A stretch of DNA of 64,000 bases from CAXXOK01 sp964640955 (GTDB taxonomy: Bacteria; Bacillota; Clostridia; Christensenellales; Aristaeellaceae): the NCBI GenBank assembly GCA_964640955.1, contig CAZXJI010000003.1, forward strand, positions 62,001-126,000, written 5' to 3'. The position numbers and the translations under genes were made by a program. Numbering within the stretch: the stretch's first letter is position 1; the number at the start of each line of letters is the position of its first letter. Under the pieces are notes generated by a model. That model was not told the DNA's origin. It worked only from the letters and a program-made list of their open reading frames with translations, and did not search any database. Positions 26,033 through 34,548 of the stretch are shown here, piece by piece.

Positions 26033-26809
26033 TCAGGAGCCCGTCGACTTGTAGCGGCTTAAGCCGAAGCGCCAGAAGGCGTAGGCGGGCAGAGCGAACA
26101 GCAGGCTCATGAGCGGCGTGAGCATGTAGAACACGTTCGTTTCGCGGCCGATGAGGTACAAAAACGGGTAGTACTGGAACAGCGCCAGCGGGATCACGTA
26201 GGTCAGAAAGCGCAGAACGTCCTTTCCGTACACCGAGAACGGATACCGGCCGAACTCCCGGCCGCCGTCGGTGAACACGTTCATGAACTCCAGCCCTTCC
26301 AGCGTAAAAAACGACAGGGCAGCATAGATCAGGAACAGGCAGAAAAACACGACGCTTCCGCAGGAGACCATCAGTACGAGCGTGACGATCTTGTCCGCCG
26401 TCCAACGCACGCCGCTCGTGGGAATCGCGTAGGCGAAAACCAGCGCCGCCTGTATAAGCCTGCCCAGACGCGTAAAATCCATCTGCGCGGCCAGCACCTG
26501 GAACACCAGCCCGCGCGGCCGCACCAGCGCCCGGTCGAACTCGCCGTTGCCGATCATGCGCGGGAAAACGTCGAACCCGCGGCCGAAGCATTCCGCCAGC
26601 GAGAAGGCCATCAGCACCGCCGCGAAGCACAAAAGCACCTGCTCGAAGCCGAAGCCCTCCACGGTGTTGAAGCGCGTGAACATGAACCACACGCCCAGCA
26701 GGCCCGTGAAGGAGGTCATAAACTGCCCAAGCACCGTCAGGAAGAACGACGCCTTATACTGCATCTGGCTTTTGAGGTGCATGGAGAAGAACTTCAGGTA
26801 CAGCCGCAT
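26033..26809 (-). CDS. ABC-2 type transporter permease (subunit 2)
   Basis: A 258-residue six-helix protein of the ABC-2 family, beginning MRLYLKFFSMHLKSQMQYKASFFLTVLGQF. The FDRALVRPRGLVFQVLA segment is characteristic of the paired ABC-2 permeases encoded next to DrrA-like ATPases. It starts one base from the end of the partner permease and is last in the three-gene minus operon. Exported substrate unknown. Confidence 0.87.
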   Translation of the reverse strand: MRLYLKFFSMHLKSQMQYKASFFLTVLGQFMTSFTGLLGVWFMFTRFNTVEGFGFEQVLLCFAAVLMAFSLAECFGRGFDVFPRMIGNGEFDRALVRPRGLVFQVLAAQMDFTRLGRLIQAALVFAYAIPTSGVRWTADKIVTLVLMVSCGSVVFFCLFLIYAALSFFTLEGLEFMNVFTDGGREFGRYPFSVYGKDVLRFLTYVIPLALFQYYPFLYLIGRETNVFYMLTPLMSLLFALPAYAFWRFGLSRYKSTGS

Positions 26810-26810
26810 A

Positions 26811-27614
26811 TCATCCCCCCTGCGCCACGACTTTGCGCAGCGCTTTTTTCATGGCCAGCCGGCCCAGGCACACCAGCGCCGCCAGCCAGAACGCCTGCAG
26901 CGCGAGGCCCCGCAGCGCGTCGATCCCGGCGATATTGCCGCTGTAAATGCGCAGCGGCATGTTTTGCATGGACGCGAAGGGCAGCAGTTCCGCAATCGCG
27001 CGGAAGGGCTCAGGGAAAAACGGCAGCGGCACCGTGGCGCCGGCCAGAAAATCGGCCAGGACGGCGGCGATGATCCGCACCCCCGCGGGGGACAGGGTAA
27101 AGAACGTGGACACGTACACCAGCATCGCAAACGCCACCACAACGCCCAGACTCAGGGCGGCGGAGAGCAGGAACATTAACAGCTGCGTCCATCCCGCCGG
27201 CGGCGTCAGGCCGTAGGGCGCGGGGAGCAGGAAAGCCACGATCAGGATGGGAAAACACCTCAGCACGGCCCTGGCCATCCGGTTGGCCACGGACTGGCAA
27301 AACCAGCGGCCGTACAGGTCCACCGGACGGGAAAGCTCGTAGGCGATTCCCCCGTCGACGATGGCCCGGAAGATTTCCGCCTCAAAAAACCAGGCCATGA
27401 AAAGCGCCAAAAACGCCTGCTGCAGCCAGATATACGTAACCGTCTGGGCAAACGTCATGGGAAACGCCGCGGGGTCGGCCCGGTAAAAGGCCGCAAACGC
27501 AAGAATCTCCATAAAGCCCCAAGCGAACTGCGTCGCCATGCCGGCCAGCGCCGCGGCGCGGTACTGGAGGCTGGTGGTAAAGCGGATGCGGAAGATCGCC
27601 AGATACGCCCTCAT
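26811..27614 (-). CDS. ABC-2 type transporter permease (subunit 1)
   Basis: A 267-residue six-helix membrane protein. Start at 27614 (MRAYLAIFRIRFTTSLQYRAAALAG), where the ATG overlaps the TGA of the ATPase gene; longer in-frame sequence upstream is inside that gene. YELSRPVDLYGRWFCQSVANR parallels the RALVRPRG motif of its partner. The two permeases probably form a heterodimer with the ATPase at 27611-28585. Confidence 0.87.
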   Translation of the reverse strand: MRAYLAIFRIRFTTSLQYRAAALAGMATQFAWGFMEILAFAAFYRADPAAFPMTFAQTVTYIWLQQAFLALFMAWFFEAEIFRAIVDGGIAYELSRPVDLYGRWFCQSVANRMARAVLRCFPILIVAFLLPAPYGLTPPAGWTQLLMFLLSAALSLGVVVAFAMLVYVSTFFTLSPAGVRIIAAVLADFLAGATVPLPFFPEPFRAIAELLPFASMQNMPLRIYSGNIAGIDALRGLALQAFWLAALVCLGRLAMKKALRKVVAQGG

Positions 27615-28585
27615 ATGCGGTACTCCCGGTAGAGCGAAGCCACCATTTCCTCCGCGCCGACGCCCGAAACGGAGATGTCCAGCACCTCCGTCTGCCCGGA
27701 GAGGTGCGCGATGGCCTCCGACACCGTGCATACGGAGGGCGTAAGCCCGATCACCAGCCGCCCTTCCCGCTTTTCGAGCGGCGTCATGCCCGCGCGCAGG
27801 CCCGGCTCCGCCCCGGCGTATTCCAGGATGATCGTCTTACGCTCCGAGGAGTGTTTTTTCAACTCCTGCAGGCTTCCGTCCAGCAGGATGCGGCCCCGGC
27901 CGATGAGCAGGATGCGCTCGGTCAGCGCCTCGATGTCCTGCATGTCGTGCGTGGTCAGGATCACGGTCGTGCCGCGCTCCGTGTTGAGCTTTTTGATAAA
28001 CTGCCGCACCGCGATCTTGGACACGGCGTCCAGGCCGATCGTCGGCTCGTCCAGAAACAGAATTTTCGGGTCGTGCAGCAGCGACGCGGCGATCTCGCAG
28101 CGCATCCGCTGCCCGAGGCTCAGGCTGCGGGTGGGGGTTTTGAGGATTTCCGAGAGGTTCAAAAGGGCCACCAGCTCGTCCAGGTTGCGTCGGTAGCGCT
28201 TCTCCTCCACCCGGTAGATGTCCCTGAGCAGGTCGAAGCTGTCGCCCACGGGAACGTCCCACCACAGCTGGCTGCGCTGCCCGAATACCACGCCGATGTC
28301 GCGCACGTGGGCGATGCGGTCTTTCCACGGCGTCCGGCCGTTGATGTCGCATATCCCGCTGTCCGGCGTCAGCACCCCGCACATGATCTTGATGGTCGTG
28401 CTTTTGCCCGCGCCGTTGGGGCCGATGTAGCCGACCATCTCGCCGTCGCCGATCACGAAACTCACGTCGGTAAGCGCGTGGATCGTCTCGTGTTCCCGGG
28501 AGACCAGCGCCTTCACCGCCCGGCCGAAGCCGGACTTGCGTTTGGCGACCCGGAAGGTTTTGTGGATGCCCTCAAGTCTGATCAT
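27611..28585 (-). CDS. ABC-2 exporter ATP-binding protein
   Basis: A 324-residue ATPase of the DrrA/NatA-like class. Start at 28585 (MIRLEGIHKTFRVAKRKSGFG); in-frame sequence beyond it lies in the 5' region. The basic insertion VAKRKSGFGRAVKALVSREHE before HALTDVSF is typical of this subfamily. Motifs: Walker A GPNGAGKSTTIKIMCG, Q-loop FGQRSQLWW, C-loop SLSLGQRMRCEIAASLL, Walker B ILFLDEPTIGLD and LTTHDMQDIE. It is the first gene of the exporter operon. Confidence 0.92.
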   Translation of the reverse strand: MIRLEGIHKTFRVAKRKSGFGRAVKALVSREHETIHALTDVSFVIGDGEMVGYIGPNGAGKSTTIKIMCGVLTPDSGICDINGRTPWKDRIAHVRDIGVVFGQRSQLWWDVPVGDSFDLLRDIYRVEEKRYRRNLDELVALLNLSEILKTPTRSLSLGQRMRCEIAASLLHDPKILFLDEPTIGLDAVSKIAVRQFIKKLNTERGTTVILTTHDMQDIEALTERILLIGRGRILLDGSLQELKKHSSERKTIILEYAGAEPGLRAGMTPLEKREGRLVIGLTPSVCTVSEAIAHLSGQTEVLDISVSGVGAEEMVASLYREYRI

Positions 28586-28682
28586 TCCGCTTCTCGCTTT
28601 CTTCCGGTTCCGGAACGGACGGCAAACGCAAGCAGAGCGTGTCCGTCGACGTTGAACACACTCTGGGCGCAAAGGGAACGTT

Positions 28683-28711
28683 ATTATACATGTTTCATCT
28701 TCAAAATGCAA
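28683..28711 (-). promoter_or_regulatory. Promoter of the ABC-2 exporter operon
   Basis: On the minus strand: TTGCAT (28711-28706), 17-base spacer, TATAAT (28688-28683), about 98 bases upstream of the ATPase start. Confidence 0.6.
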
Positions 28712-28723
28712 GCCGTTTTTCAG

Positions 28724-28781
28724 AAAAAAGCGGGCCTCCGCGCAGCCGGCGGGCCGCCCCGGCCGGCGCGAACGGGAGGCC
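28724..28781 (-). terminator. Terminator of the DJ-1/PfpI gene
   Basis: GGCCTCC (28733-28739) pairs with GGAGGCC (28775-28781) around a GC-rich, internally structured loop; in the minus direction it is followed by CGCTTTTTTC. Confidence 0.6.
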
Positions 28782-28795
28782 GGTTCGCCGCGGTT

Positions 28796-29431
28796 TCAGG
28801 TCGCGCGGTACTGTGTGAGGAATTCCCTAAAGCTTTCCTCACCCATCCTGAACGTAAGCTCCTCTTCCGTATACGTCCCGGACACGCTTCCGAACAGGTC
28901 GTCGTCGCATTCAATGCCGACGGCGCGGAGCACGGCGACGGCAAACTCCCGAAAGGCAAACCCGATCGCCGTGATCACGTTGCCGTCCCGACAGACCGGC
29001 GCGTGCACCACGTTCCCTTTCGGCATAAAATCCAGATAATCGACCATTTCTTCAAAGAAGCCGCCGGTGAATTTACGGTTCCTAAGCAGCCCCGCTTTGG
29101 CCAGCAGCAAAGGCGCGCTTGAAATGCCGGCCAAAACGATGCCTTTCCCTTCGAGCGTCCGCAGGAAGCGGATATTCCGCTCGTCGCGGAGCGCGGGGAC
29201 CGGGTTGGTCGTTCCGGGAAGGATCAGGCAATCGTACGCCGACGCGTCGAAGCTTTCGAACGTTCGGCCCGCCGTCACCTGAAAACCGTCTTCGCTTTGC
29301 ACGATCTCCCTGGAAGAGGCAAAGACGTCCACCTCGCGCTCATACCAGACCGTCAGGGCCGACGTCAGGCAGGTGATCTCCTGCAGGCTGAAGGACGGAT
29401 ATATCATGACCGCCGCTTTGGGTTGCGCCAT
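28796..29431 (-). CDS. DJ-1/PfpI family protein lacking the nucleophilic cysteine
   Basis: A 211-residue class I glutamine-amidotransferase-like protein. Start at 29431 (MAQPKAAVMIYPSFSLQEI). The fold is clear: YDCLILPGTTNPVPALRDERNIRFL, then the elbow GIVLAGISSAPLLLAKAGLL (about 93-112). The residue at the nucleophile position, normally cysteine in this elbow, is serine (ISSAP), so classical protease or glyoxalase chemistry is unlikely. It lies downstream of the LacI-type regulator with a gap of 116 bases. Function unknown; possibly a sensor or chaperone-like paralogue. Confidence 0.82.
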   Translation of the reverse strand: MAQPKAAVMIYPSFSLQEITCLTSALTVWYEREVDVFASSREIVQSEDGFQVTAGRTFESFDASAYDCLILPGTTNPVPALRDERNIRFLRTLEGKGIVLAGISSAPLLLAKAGLLRNRKFTGGFFEEMVDYLDFMPKGNVVHAPVCRDGNVITAIGFAFREFAVAVLRAVGIECDDDLFGSVSGTYTEEELTFRMGEESFREFLTQYRAT

Positions 29432-29547
29432 TCGCCACCTCCGATGTTCTCCGCCTTTCCCGCGCGCCGCGGATGTTCGGCGGCCGTATAGAAACGGCCG
29501 GTTCCCGCGGGCCGTTCCGCGTCCGCCGGGCACGGCGGAGCCTCCCT

Positions 29548-30582
29548 TTACGGGCGTGGCACGAAGCTTTCCCGAACGATCAGCGTCGGCTGGTGCAGCG
29601 TGCACGTCGGTTCCGTGGAACCGCTCTGGGAAACCTCCATAAGCACCCGGATGCAGTCGTAGCTCATTTCCTCGATCGGCATCCGGATGCTGGTGAGCGC
29701 GGGAATGGTATACTCCTCGCTGCTTTCGTCTCCGTAGCACAGCAGGGACGTCTGCTCCGGGATGCGCGCGCCGCGCCGGAGCAGGCAGTGCAGGGCACTG
29801 ACCGCCATGAAGCTTTCCGAAAAGAACACCGCGTCCGGCGCGGTCTCGCCCAGCGGTATCAGCTGCCCGGCCTGCTGGCCGCCCTCCAGCATCGTGTCCA
29901 GGCGGAAGATCAGCTCCTTGGGAAGCGGCACGTTAAGGCGGGCGCACTCGTCGATGAAGCCGTACATCCGCTCCTCGCCCGGCAGCGAGAGCACCCGGCT
30001 GGTGACCAGGCAGGCGCGGCGCACCCGGTTGCGCTCAAAGATGCGCGCCGCAATCTGCCCGATGCTCAGGTTATCCGCGCACACGGAGTGGTAATGCTCC
30101 GAGCGGCGGTTGAACAGCACGACGGGGGTTTTCAGCGCCAGCTGTTCCAGAAACGCCTCGTCCTCGTGCGCCATGCCCATAAACACGGCGCCGTTGAAGA
30201 AGCTGTTGCGGATCGTGTTTTCGACGGCGCTCAGGTGGCCGCGGGTGTAGGGGTACAATACGATCTCCGGCGGCACGCTGCGCCCCCCGTCCGCCTGCAT
30301 GATGTCGTGGATTCCGGCGAAGAAGCGCCCGACGATGGAGGCGTGCTTGTCCGGGGTGAAGAAGACCGCGAACAAAAGCCGGTCCGTATGCTGCGTGCGC
30401 AGCCGCTTGGCATAGATGTTCGGCCGATAGTTGAGCTGGTGCGCGGCGTCCAGGACGCGCTGCTGGGCGGCCTTCGAGATGCGCGCCTCGTCGCCGCGCC
30501 CGCTCAGGATCATGGATACGTTTCCGGCGGATATGCCGGATAGATTGGCGATTTCCTTGATGCCTATCCGTTTCTCCGCCAT
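29548..30582 (-). CDS. LacI family transcriptional regulator
   Basis: A 344-residue repressor. The N-terminal helix-turn-helix and hinge read IGIKEIANLSGISAGNVSMILS...QRVLDAAHQLNYRPN (residues 6-54), followed by a periplasmic-binding-protein-like effector domain. It lies 38 bases downstream of the serine hydrolase and next to a control region with an 18-bp perfect LacI-type palindrome (32123-32140), its probable operator. Expected to repress the divergent ABC importer operon and perhaps its own. The effector is presumably the imported sugar. Confidence 0.92.
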   Translation of the reverse strand: MAEKRIGIKEIANLSGISAGNVSMILSGRGDEARISKAAQQRVLDAAHQLNYRPNIYAKRLRTQHTDRLLFAVFFTPDKHASIVGRFFAGIHDIMQADGGRSVPPEIVLYPYTRGHLSAVENTIRNSFFNGAVFMGMAHEDEAFLEQLALKTPVVLFNRRSEHYHSVCADNLSIGQIAARIFERNRVRRACLVTSRVLSLPGEERMYGFIDECARLNVPLPKELIFRLDTMLEGGQQAGQLIPLGETAPDAVFFSESFMAVSALHCLLRRGARIPEQTSLLCYGDESSEEYTIPALTSIRMPIEEMSYDCIRVLMEVSQSGSTEPTCTLHQPTLIVRESFVPRP

Positions 30583-30620
30583 CGGTCACACCTCTTTCAC
30601 AGCTATGCGGGCAACGGCCG

Positions 30621-31802
30621 TCAGCCGATCGCGCCGTAGGCGGCCGCGCGCACCCGCAGATGATGGTAAACCTCCAGGTTCGGGGCCATCTGATGCATGT
30701 AGATGACGGACACCTTATCCGCCGGGTCCATGGAGATCCACGTGCCGGAGCCGCCCGTCCACCCGAACTCGCCCACGGGCGAGTTGCTGTTGCCGCCGGC
30801 GCGGTCCATCATCACGCGCACGCCCAGGCCATAGCCGTAGCCGTCCAGGTAGGGGTTATGGAAGTCGGCCAGCTGGCGCTCGTTGAGCTGGTTGGTGCGC
30901 ATCAGTTCGATGGTCTTCTCGCCCATGAAGTGCTGCCCGTTGAGCACGCCGCCGCAGGCGAGCATGTCGGCCAGGCGGGAGAAGTCCTCCGCGGTCGTAA
31001 ACAGCCGGGGGCAGCCGCTTTCGTGCTCGCGGCCGGGCAGGTGCTTGTCTTCGTTGAAGGCCGGGCCGGGCGTCAGCTTTCCCTTTTCGTCGCGGTAGTA
31101 GAAGGTGCTCATGCGCTCCTGAATATCGCCGAAGTAATGCATGCCCGTGCTGCTCATGCCCAGCGGATCAAAAAGCAGGGTGCGCAGGGCGCTTTCGATG
31201 CCCTGTCCCGTGACCACTTCCACCAGCCTCGCGGCCAGCTCGCTGCCGAAGCCGTACAGCCAGCGCGTGCCCGGCTCGAACGCCAGGGGCACCCGCGCGG
31301 CGTTGGCCGCGTCCTCGGCCAGGGTAAAGGGGCCTTTGTCGCTTAGCTCCCTGGTGACGCGGCACATCTCCCGCGAGGTCATGGCCATCTCGTCGTCGCC
31401 GGGCAGCGGCGAATGCCCGTAGGGCAGCCCCATGGACATGCTCATGATGTGCTTGATCTCGATGGGATGCTCCACCGGGCGAACGTCGAACTTTCCTTCG
31501 CCGACCTTGACGTATTTGTTCATGTGCCGGTATTCGGGGATATATTCGTACAGGGGATCGTTCAGCAGAAACGCGCCGCGCTCGTAGAGCATCATGCAGG
31601 CGGTGTAGATGGCGATTTTCGTCAGCGAGAACAGCCGGTACACCGTGCCGGCCTCGATGGGGCGGCCGCTTTCCACGTCGGACAGGCCGTGGTAGCCTTC
31701 GTAAATTTTCCGGCCCTCGCGCCGCACGATGCAGGCGCATCCCGCGACCGTTTCCTTTGCGAACCGTTCCAGCAAAGCATCCAGATGGGTAAAGTTGTCC
31801 AT
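30621..31802 (-). CDS. Serine hydrolase (beta-lactamase / class C esterase fold)
   Basis: A 393-residue hydrolase. Start at 31802 (MDNFTHLDALLERFAKETVAG). The SxxK nucleophile is in VYRLFSLTKIAIYT; the second element fits YGYGLGVRVMMD; and GEFGWTGGSGTWISMDP gives the third, HTG-like, motif as WTGG. There is no signal peptide, so it is cytoplasmic, unlike penicillin-binding proteins. It probably de-esterifies an imported compound, matching the CE1-like esterase in the divergent operon. First gene of the operon with LacI. Confidence 0.87.
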   Translation of the reverse strand: MDNFTHLDALLERFAKETVAGCACIVRREGRKIYEGYHGLSDVESGRPIEAGTVYRLFSLTKIAIYTACMMLYERGAFLLNDPLYEYIPEYRHMNKYVKVGEGKFDVRPVEHPIEIKHIMSMSMGLPYGHSPLPGDDEMAMTSREMCRVTRELSDKGPFTLAEDAANAARVPLAFEPGTRWLYGFGSELAARLVEVVTGQGIESALRTLLFDPLGMSSTGMHYFGDIQERMSTFYYRDEKGKLTPGPAFNEDKHLPGREHESGCPRLFTTAEDFSRLADMLACGGVLNGQHFMGEKTIELMRTNQLNERQLADFHNPYLDGYGYGLGVRVMMDRAGGNSNSPVGEFGWTGGSGTWISMDPADKVSVIYMHQMAPNLEVYHHLRVRAAAYGAIG

Positions 31803-31851
31803 ACAAATCAGCCTCCGCTTCCGGGATTTGATTGCTGGAACAGAACAGATA

Positions 31852-31884
31852 CTTGTATTATACACAAGCGAACCTCCCTGTCAA
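31852..31884 (-). promoter_or_regulatory. Promoter and overlapping inverted repeat of the serine hydrolase operon
   Basis: On the minus strand: TTGACA (31884-31879), 16-base spacer, TATAAT (31862-31857). The -10 lies inside an interrupted palindrome, CTTGT-N7-ACAAG (31852-31868), a likely repressor site. Confidence 0.65.
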
Positions 31885-32061
31885 GCGACGGCCGCCATAG
31901 CCTGCTGCGGGGGTGCCGGCAGCGAAAACGTATTCATTGCCCGGCTTCCGGTTGCGCGGCCGCCGCCGGGCGCACGGGCAAGGCGGCGACCGTCCGCGCC
32001 CCGGCGGCGATGCGGCGGGCTGTGTCGGCGCCGGTTTTTCACGGTTACGAAAAAAGCCGAA

Positions 32062-32079
32062 ACAAATTTCGCAATTTGT
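32062..32079. promoter_or_regulatory. Inverted repeat upstream of the sugar ABC promoter
   Basis: ACAAATT-TCGC-AATTTGT, perfect 7-bp arms, ending one base before the -35 box. It may be a second operator for the LacI-type regulator or an activator site. The GC-rich stretch 31885-32061 shows nothing else I can support. Confidence 0.4.
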
Positions 32080-32080
32080 A

Positions 32081-32110
32081 TTGACAAGTTGAAGCGCATG
32101 GAGATATAAT
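32081..32110 (+). promoter_or_regulatory. Consensus promoter of the 32294-36570 ABC operon
   Basis: TTGACA (32081-32086), 18-base spacer, TATAAT (32105-32110), both perfect. Transcription should start near 32117, giving a leader of about 175 bases. Confidence 0.82.
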
Positions 32111-32122
32111 ACCCTCAGAACA

Positions 32123-32140
32123 TGCAAAAACGTTTTTGCA
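32123..32140. promoter_or_regulatory. LacI-type operator
   Basis: TGCAAAAACGTTTTTGCA is an 18-bp perfect palindrome with the central CG typical of LacI-family operators. It lies just downstream of the predicted transcription start, where bound repressor would block initiation or elongation. The LacI-family gene is at 29548-30582. Confidence 0.8.
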
Positions 32141-32184
32141 AAAAGTAAATCTCAGGAAAAAGGAGGGCAGCAAGTACCCACTCG

Positions 32185-32233
32185 GGGAAGCGGAGCAAAA
32201 AAGCAGCTGGAACAGAACGGAAGGCCGCTTCCC
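32185..32233 (+). promoter_or_regulatory. Leader stem-loop of the sugar ABC operon
   Basis: GGGAAGCGG (32185-32193) pairs perfectly with CCGCTTCCC (32225-32233). The 31-base loop carries GCTGGAACAGAAC (32206-32218), an exact copy of plus-strand 31834-31846; it is therefore complementary to the predicted 5' end of the divergent serine hydrolase transcript. Confidence 0.5.
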
Positions 32234-32293
32234 GTGCGGTGAAAGAACTCCCGATAACGCGAGCAGACCAACACGATCAAGGAGGAAAGACAG

Positions 32294-33565
32294 ATGAAAA
32301 GGTTCCTGGCCATTCTTTTAACAGCGTCACTGTTGATGGGTTGCGTGTCCTTCACCGCCGTTGCGGAAGAAAACCAGCCGATCACCATCGATTTTTGGAA
32401 CTCCTGGACCGGCTCGGACGGCGCCGTGATGGACGAGATCGTCGAGCGTTTCAACAGCACCAACCCATACGGCATCACGATCAACATGGACCGCGACGCC
32501 GAAATGGAGACCAAGGTACAGGTAGCCTACGCGGCCAACTCCGCGCCTCCGCTGATCCTGATGAGCTCCATGAACATCGTGCCCCAACTTTTGCAGGGCA
32601 ACATCGTGCCGATGGACGACATCTTCGATAAGACGGCGCTGGAGGAGAGCGATTTCGTCGAGGCGATCATCAGCGAGTGCCGCTACGAGGATCATCTCTA
32701 CGTCCTGCCCATGCAGGTGAACAGCCGCTTCCTCTACTGGAACAAGGACCTGCTCACCGCCGCCGGGTACGACGCCGAAACCGGTCCCCAGACCTGGGAT
32801 GAGCTGGCCGAAATGTCGCTGGCCATCACCGACGAGTCCAAGAACATTTACGGCGGCGGCGCGCCCTACGATTACGCCGGCGGCCTGATCATCATGATGA
32901 TGGACTTCGGCGGCAAGCTGCTCAACGGCTCCAGCTCCGCGGATTACACCTCCGCCCTCTACAGCGAGGAGAACCTCACGGCGCTCAACTTCTGGAAGGG
33001 CATGATCGACAATCATTCCGCGCCGGCGCTGGGCAACGCGGACTACTCCACCATGTTCAAGGCCGGCACCCTCGGCTTTACCATCGCCGGCCCGTACTTC
33101 TCCGTCGGTCTGTCCGATTACGTCAACTACGGCGTAAGCGTACTGCCCGCGGGCCCCGTGGCGCAGGTGGCGGATACCTCCATCAGCGGTTTTGCCATCA
33201 CCAAGAACGCCACCGAGGAGCAGATCGCCGCTTCCTACAAGTTCATCGAATACTGGAACAACGCGCTGACCTCCACGGAGGAGTTCGACCTGATCCCCGC
33301 CGTGCGCTGGTCCAAGGATATCGGCTTCCCGCCCTACCTGAAGAGCGTGCGCGACAACGAGACCATCGCCTCCATGCAGCCGCTGGCCACCTTCGCGACC
33401 TTCGCCGACTACGCTGCGCAAATCTATCCCAAGGACTTCAACGCGCTGACCTTCCTGCTGTTCGACTGCATCAACCCGATGTTCGAGACCATCGCCTACG
33501 GCGGCGACGTGGATACGACCCTCAAGCAATACTCCGATATTCTGGATACCTGGCGCGAGCATTAA
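32294..33565 (+). CDS. Sugar ABC transporter substrate-binding protein (UgpB/MalE class)
   Basis: A 423-residue family 1 extracellular binding protein. Signal peptide MKRFLAILLTASLLMGC with a possible lipobox (LMGC, cysteine 17) or signal-peptidase I cleavage after AVA (about 24). Mature start ITIDFWNSWTGSDGAVMDEIVERFN is characteristic, as are MSSMNIVPQLLQGNIVPMDD and WNKDLLTAAGYD. It heads an operon with two permeases and an esterase and is followed by a 14-bp hairpin. Ligand probably an acylated oligosaccharide, by inference from the esterases. Confidence 0.92.
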   Translation: MKRFLAILLTASLLMGCVSFTAVAEENQPITIDFWNSWTGSDGAVMDEIVERFNSTNPYGITINMDRDAEMETKVQVAYAANSAPPLILMSSMNIVPQLLQGNIVPMDDIFDKTALEESDFVEAIISECRYEDHLYVLPMQVNSRFLYWNKDLLTAAGYDAETGPQTWDELAEMSLAITDESKNIYGGGAPYDYAGGLIIMMMDFGGKLLNGSSSADYTSALYSEENLTALNFWKGMIDNHSAPALGNADYSTMFKAGTLGFTIAGPYFSVGLSDYVNYGVSVLPAGPVAQVADTSISGFAITKNATEEQIAASYKFIEYWNNALTSTEEFDLIPAVRWSKDIGFPPYLKSVRDNETIASMQPLATFATFADYAAQIYPKDFNALTFLLFDCINPMFETIAYGGDVDTTLKQYSDILDTWREH

Positions 33566-33571
33566 GCCCCC

Positions 33572-33604
33572 TTCCCCACCGTCCGCCGGGCGGACGGTGG
33601 GGAA
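33572..33604 (+). promoter_or_regulatory. Intercistronic hairpin after the binding-protein gene
   Basis: A perfect 14-bp inverted repeat (33572-33585 with 33591-33604, loop CCGGG) seven bases after the stop codon. No T-run follows. Confidence 0.65.
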
Positions 33605-33646
33605 ATCCTTCTCCGAACCCAATCTCATCGGAAAGGAAGATCCGTT

Positions 33647-34546
33647 TTGGAATATCTCAAGCGAGTGGATCGGTACTGGAACAAGCCGCATCATGCCGCC
33701 TATCTGTTCATTTTCCCGGCCATGCTGGTGATCCTGCTGTTCAACATCGTTCCGCTGATCTCATCGTTCGTCATCAGCCTGTATGAAATCAACACGAGCC
33801 TTTCCAACCCGGAATACGTAGGTTTCGCCAATTACGCGCTGGCATGGACCGACGTGCGCTTCATCAACGCGCTGAAAAACTCGCTTTTGTTCACCCTGTT
33901 CGACGTGCCTTTGCAGATGATCGTGGCGCTGGTGATCGCCGCGCTGCTGCCGGGCAAAACGTTGGCGGATAAAACGATGCGGGCCATATACTTTCTGCCC
34001 ATCGTCTGTTCCCCGACCGCCGTGGGCATTATGTGGCAGATTTTCCTCAACCCCAACGTGGGCTGGTTTCCGTATATGCTCACGACGCTGGGCCTGCCCA
34101 AGATCGCCTTTTTCAAGGACACGAGCATCGCGCTGTATTCCATCATGTTCGTTTCCGTCTGGCGCAGCTTCGGCATGAGCATGACCATCCTGGTCGCGGC
34201 CATGCAGGGCGTGCCCCAGAGCCTGTACGAGGCCGCGCGCATCGACGGCGCCGGCAAGGTAAAGCAGTTCTTTAACGTCACCCTCCCGGGCATCAGCGGA
34301 ACGATCTGGTTCGTGCTCATCACGCGCGTCATCGGGTCCCTGCAGGTGTTCGACATCGTTTACACCATTACCGGCGGCGGCCCCGCCTATTCCACGGAAA
34401 CGCTCGTCAGCTACGTCTACGCCCGCGCGTTTGAGCAGAGCTCTCGCCTGGGGTATTCCACCGCCATGGCGGAGTGGCTGTTCCTGCTGATTATGCTGAT
34501 TACCGTCTTGCTTTATTACCGCATGAACAAGCAGGAGGCGATGTGA
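33647..34546 (+). CDS. Sugar ABC transporter permease, UgpA/MalF type
   Basis: A 299-residue permease with six helices starting AAYLFIFPAMLVILLFNIVPLISSFVISLYE. EAA loop: LYEAARIDGAGKVKQFFNVTLPGI. The start is a TTG codon at 33647, nine bases after AAGGA; no better start is near. The C-terminal LYYRMNKQEAM is typical. Its stop overlaps the start region of the partner permease. Confidence 0.92.
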   Translation: MEYLKRVDRYWNKPHHAAYLFIFPAMLVILLFNIVPLISSFVISLYEINTSLSNPEYVGFANYALAWTDVRFINALKNSLLFTLFDVPLQMIVALVIAALLPGKTLADKTMRAIYFLPIVCSPTAVGIMWQIFLNPNVGWFPYMLTTLGLPKIAFFKDTSIALYSIMFVSVWRSFGMSMTILVAAMQGVPQSLYEAARIDGAGKVKQFFNVTLPGISGTIWFVLITRVIGSLQVFDIVYTITGGGPAYSTETLVSYVYARAFEQSSRLGYSTAMAEWLFLLIMLITVLLYYRMNKQEAM

Positions 34547-34548
34547 GC

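Noticed and set aside
31923..31936. A near-match to a CcpA cre site (cGAAAACGTATTCA)
   Set aside because: One mismatch at a conserved position and located upstream of the -35 without a clear role; too weak to call.
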